DNA of 14,613 bases from Halanaerobiales bacterium (GTDB lineage: Bacteria; Bacillota; Halanaerobiia; Halanaerobiales; JADQBU01), in contig JADQBU010000108.1 in the NCBI GenBank assembly GCA_016278435.1, positions 1 to 14,613 on the forward strand, read 5' to 3'. The position numbers and the translations under genes are program-made. Under the pieces are notes generated by a model that was given only the letters and a program-made list of their open reading frames with translations, was not told where the DNA came from and ran no database searches. Numbering within the stretch: position 1 is the first letter of the stretch; each line of letters starts with the position of its first letter. Shown here piece after piece: positions 14,484-14,613 of this stretch.

Positions 14484-14613
14484 GCAAAAAAGTAGTAACC
14501 TTTGGGGAAATTATGCTGCGACTTACCCCACCGGATATTAAGAGGATTGTGCAGACTGACAAATTTAATGTTATCTATGGTGGAGGAGAGGCCAATGTAG
14601 CAGTATCACTGGC
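14480..14613 (+). CDS. kdgK: 2-keto-3-deoxygluconate kinase KdgK, 3' truncated by window edge
   Basis: The first 44 codons of a PfkB/ribokinase-family sugar kinase gene. The N-terminus reads MSKKVVTFGEIMLRLTPP and continues to a YGGGEANVAVSLA segment, the substrate-binding glycine-rich region at the front of PfkB kinases; the TFGEIMLRL and GGGEANVA forms are those of KdgK. KdgK phosphorylates 2-keto-3-deoxygluconate, the UxaA product, to 2-keto-3-deoxy-6-phosphogluconate, which an aldolase (not in the window) splits to pyruvate and glyceraldehyde 3-phosphate. AAAGGGTGA lies ten bases upstream of the ATG. The catalytic Asp region is beyond the window, so function rests on the N-terminus and on its place after uxaBA. 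Confidence 0.85.
   Translation, partial: MSKKVVTFGEIMLRLTPPDIKRIVQTDKFNVIYGGGEANVAVSL

Noticed and set aside
1..14613. CRISPR arrays, tRNA genes, insertion sequences, riboswitches
   Set aside because: Intergenic gaps are all below 150 bases and contain no regularly spaced repeats, cloverleaf, transposase remnant or recognisable aptamer core.

Overview
The window is an AT-rich stretch, coding only on the + strand, that reads as one sugar/polyol utilisation locus. It runs from the 3' part of a LacI-type regulator gene (5' end outside the window) to the first 44 codons of a 2-keto-3-deoxygluconate kinase gene (3' end outside). Intergenic gaps are short (none reaches 150 bases). I see no tRNA, rRNA, mobile element or CRISPR array. 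Low GC, strong Shine-Dalgarno sites and an anaerobe-type gene set suggest a fermentative low-GC bacterium. The solute-binding protein has a plain Sec signal peptide without a lipobox, which fits an organism with an outer membrane, such as a member of the Halanaerobiales. Thermotogae-like lineages carry a similar pathway. The taxonomic guess is an inference only.

Layout: (1) 2-676, lacI-family regulator, partial. (2) 823-4328, a ribose/inositol-type (CUT2) ABC importer: binding protein, double ATPase, permease. (3) 4353-7522, an IolI-type 2-keto-myo-inositol isomerase, a UroD/MtaA-like putative methyltransferase, and an inositol 2-dehydrogenase (IolG). (4) 7523-7652, an intergenic region with a LacI/CcpA-like operator and a candidate promoter. 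(5) 7653-11189, IolM-type zinc dehydrogenase, IolN-type creatininase-fold hydrolase, a small Cys-rich protein followed by a perfect 13-bp hairpin, and an IolO-type epimerase. (6) 11282 to the end, UxaB (tagaturonate reductase), UxaA (altronate dehydratase) and the start of KdgK.

Together the genes spell out a complete non-canonical inositol route, the one established in Thermotoga maritima: inositol is imported, oxidised by IolG to 2-keto-myo-inositol, oxidised again by IolM to a diketo-inositol, opened by IolN to 5-keto-L-gluconate, epimerised by IolO to D-tagaturonate, reduced by UxaB to D-altronate, dehydrated by UxaA to 2-keto-3-deoxygluconate and phosphorylated by KdgK. No homologue of the canonical IolE, IolD, IolC or IolJ is present in the window. 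UxaB can re-oxidise one of the two NADH made by IolG and IolM. The parts this pathway does not explain are the UroD-like protein, the IolI isomerase and the Cys-rich small protein. The first two, adjacent to each other, could extend the substrate range towards D-chiro-inositol or O-methyl-inositols such as pinitol. That idea is speculative.
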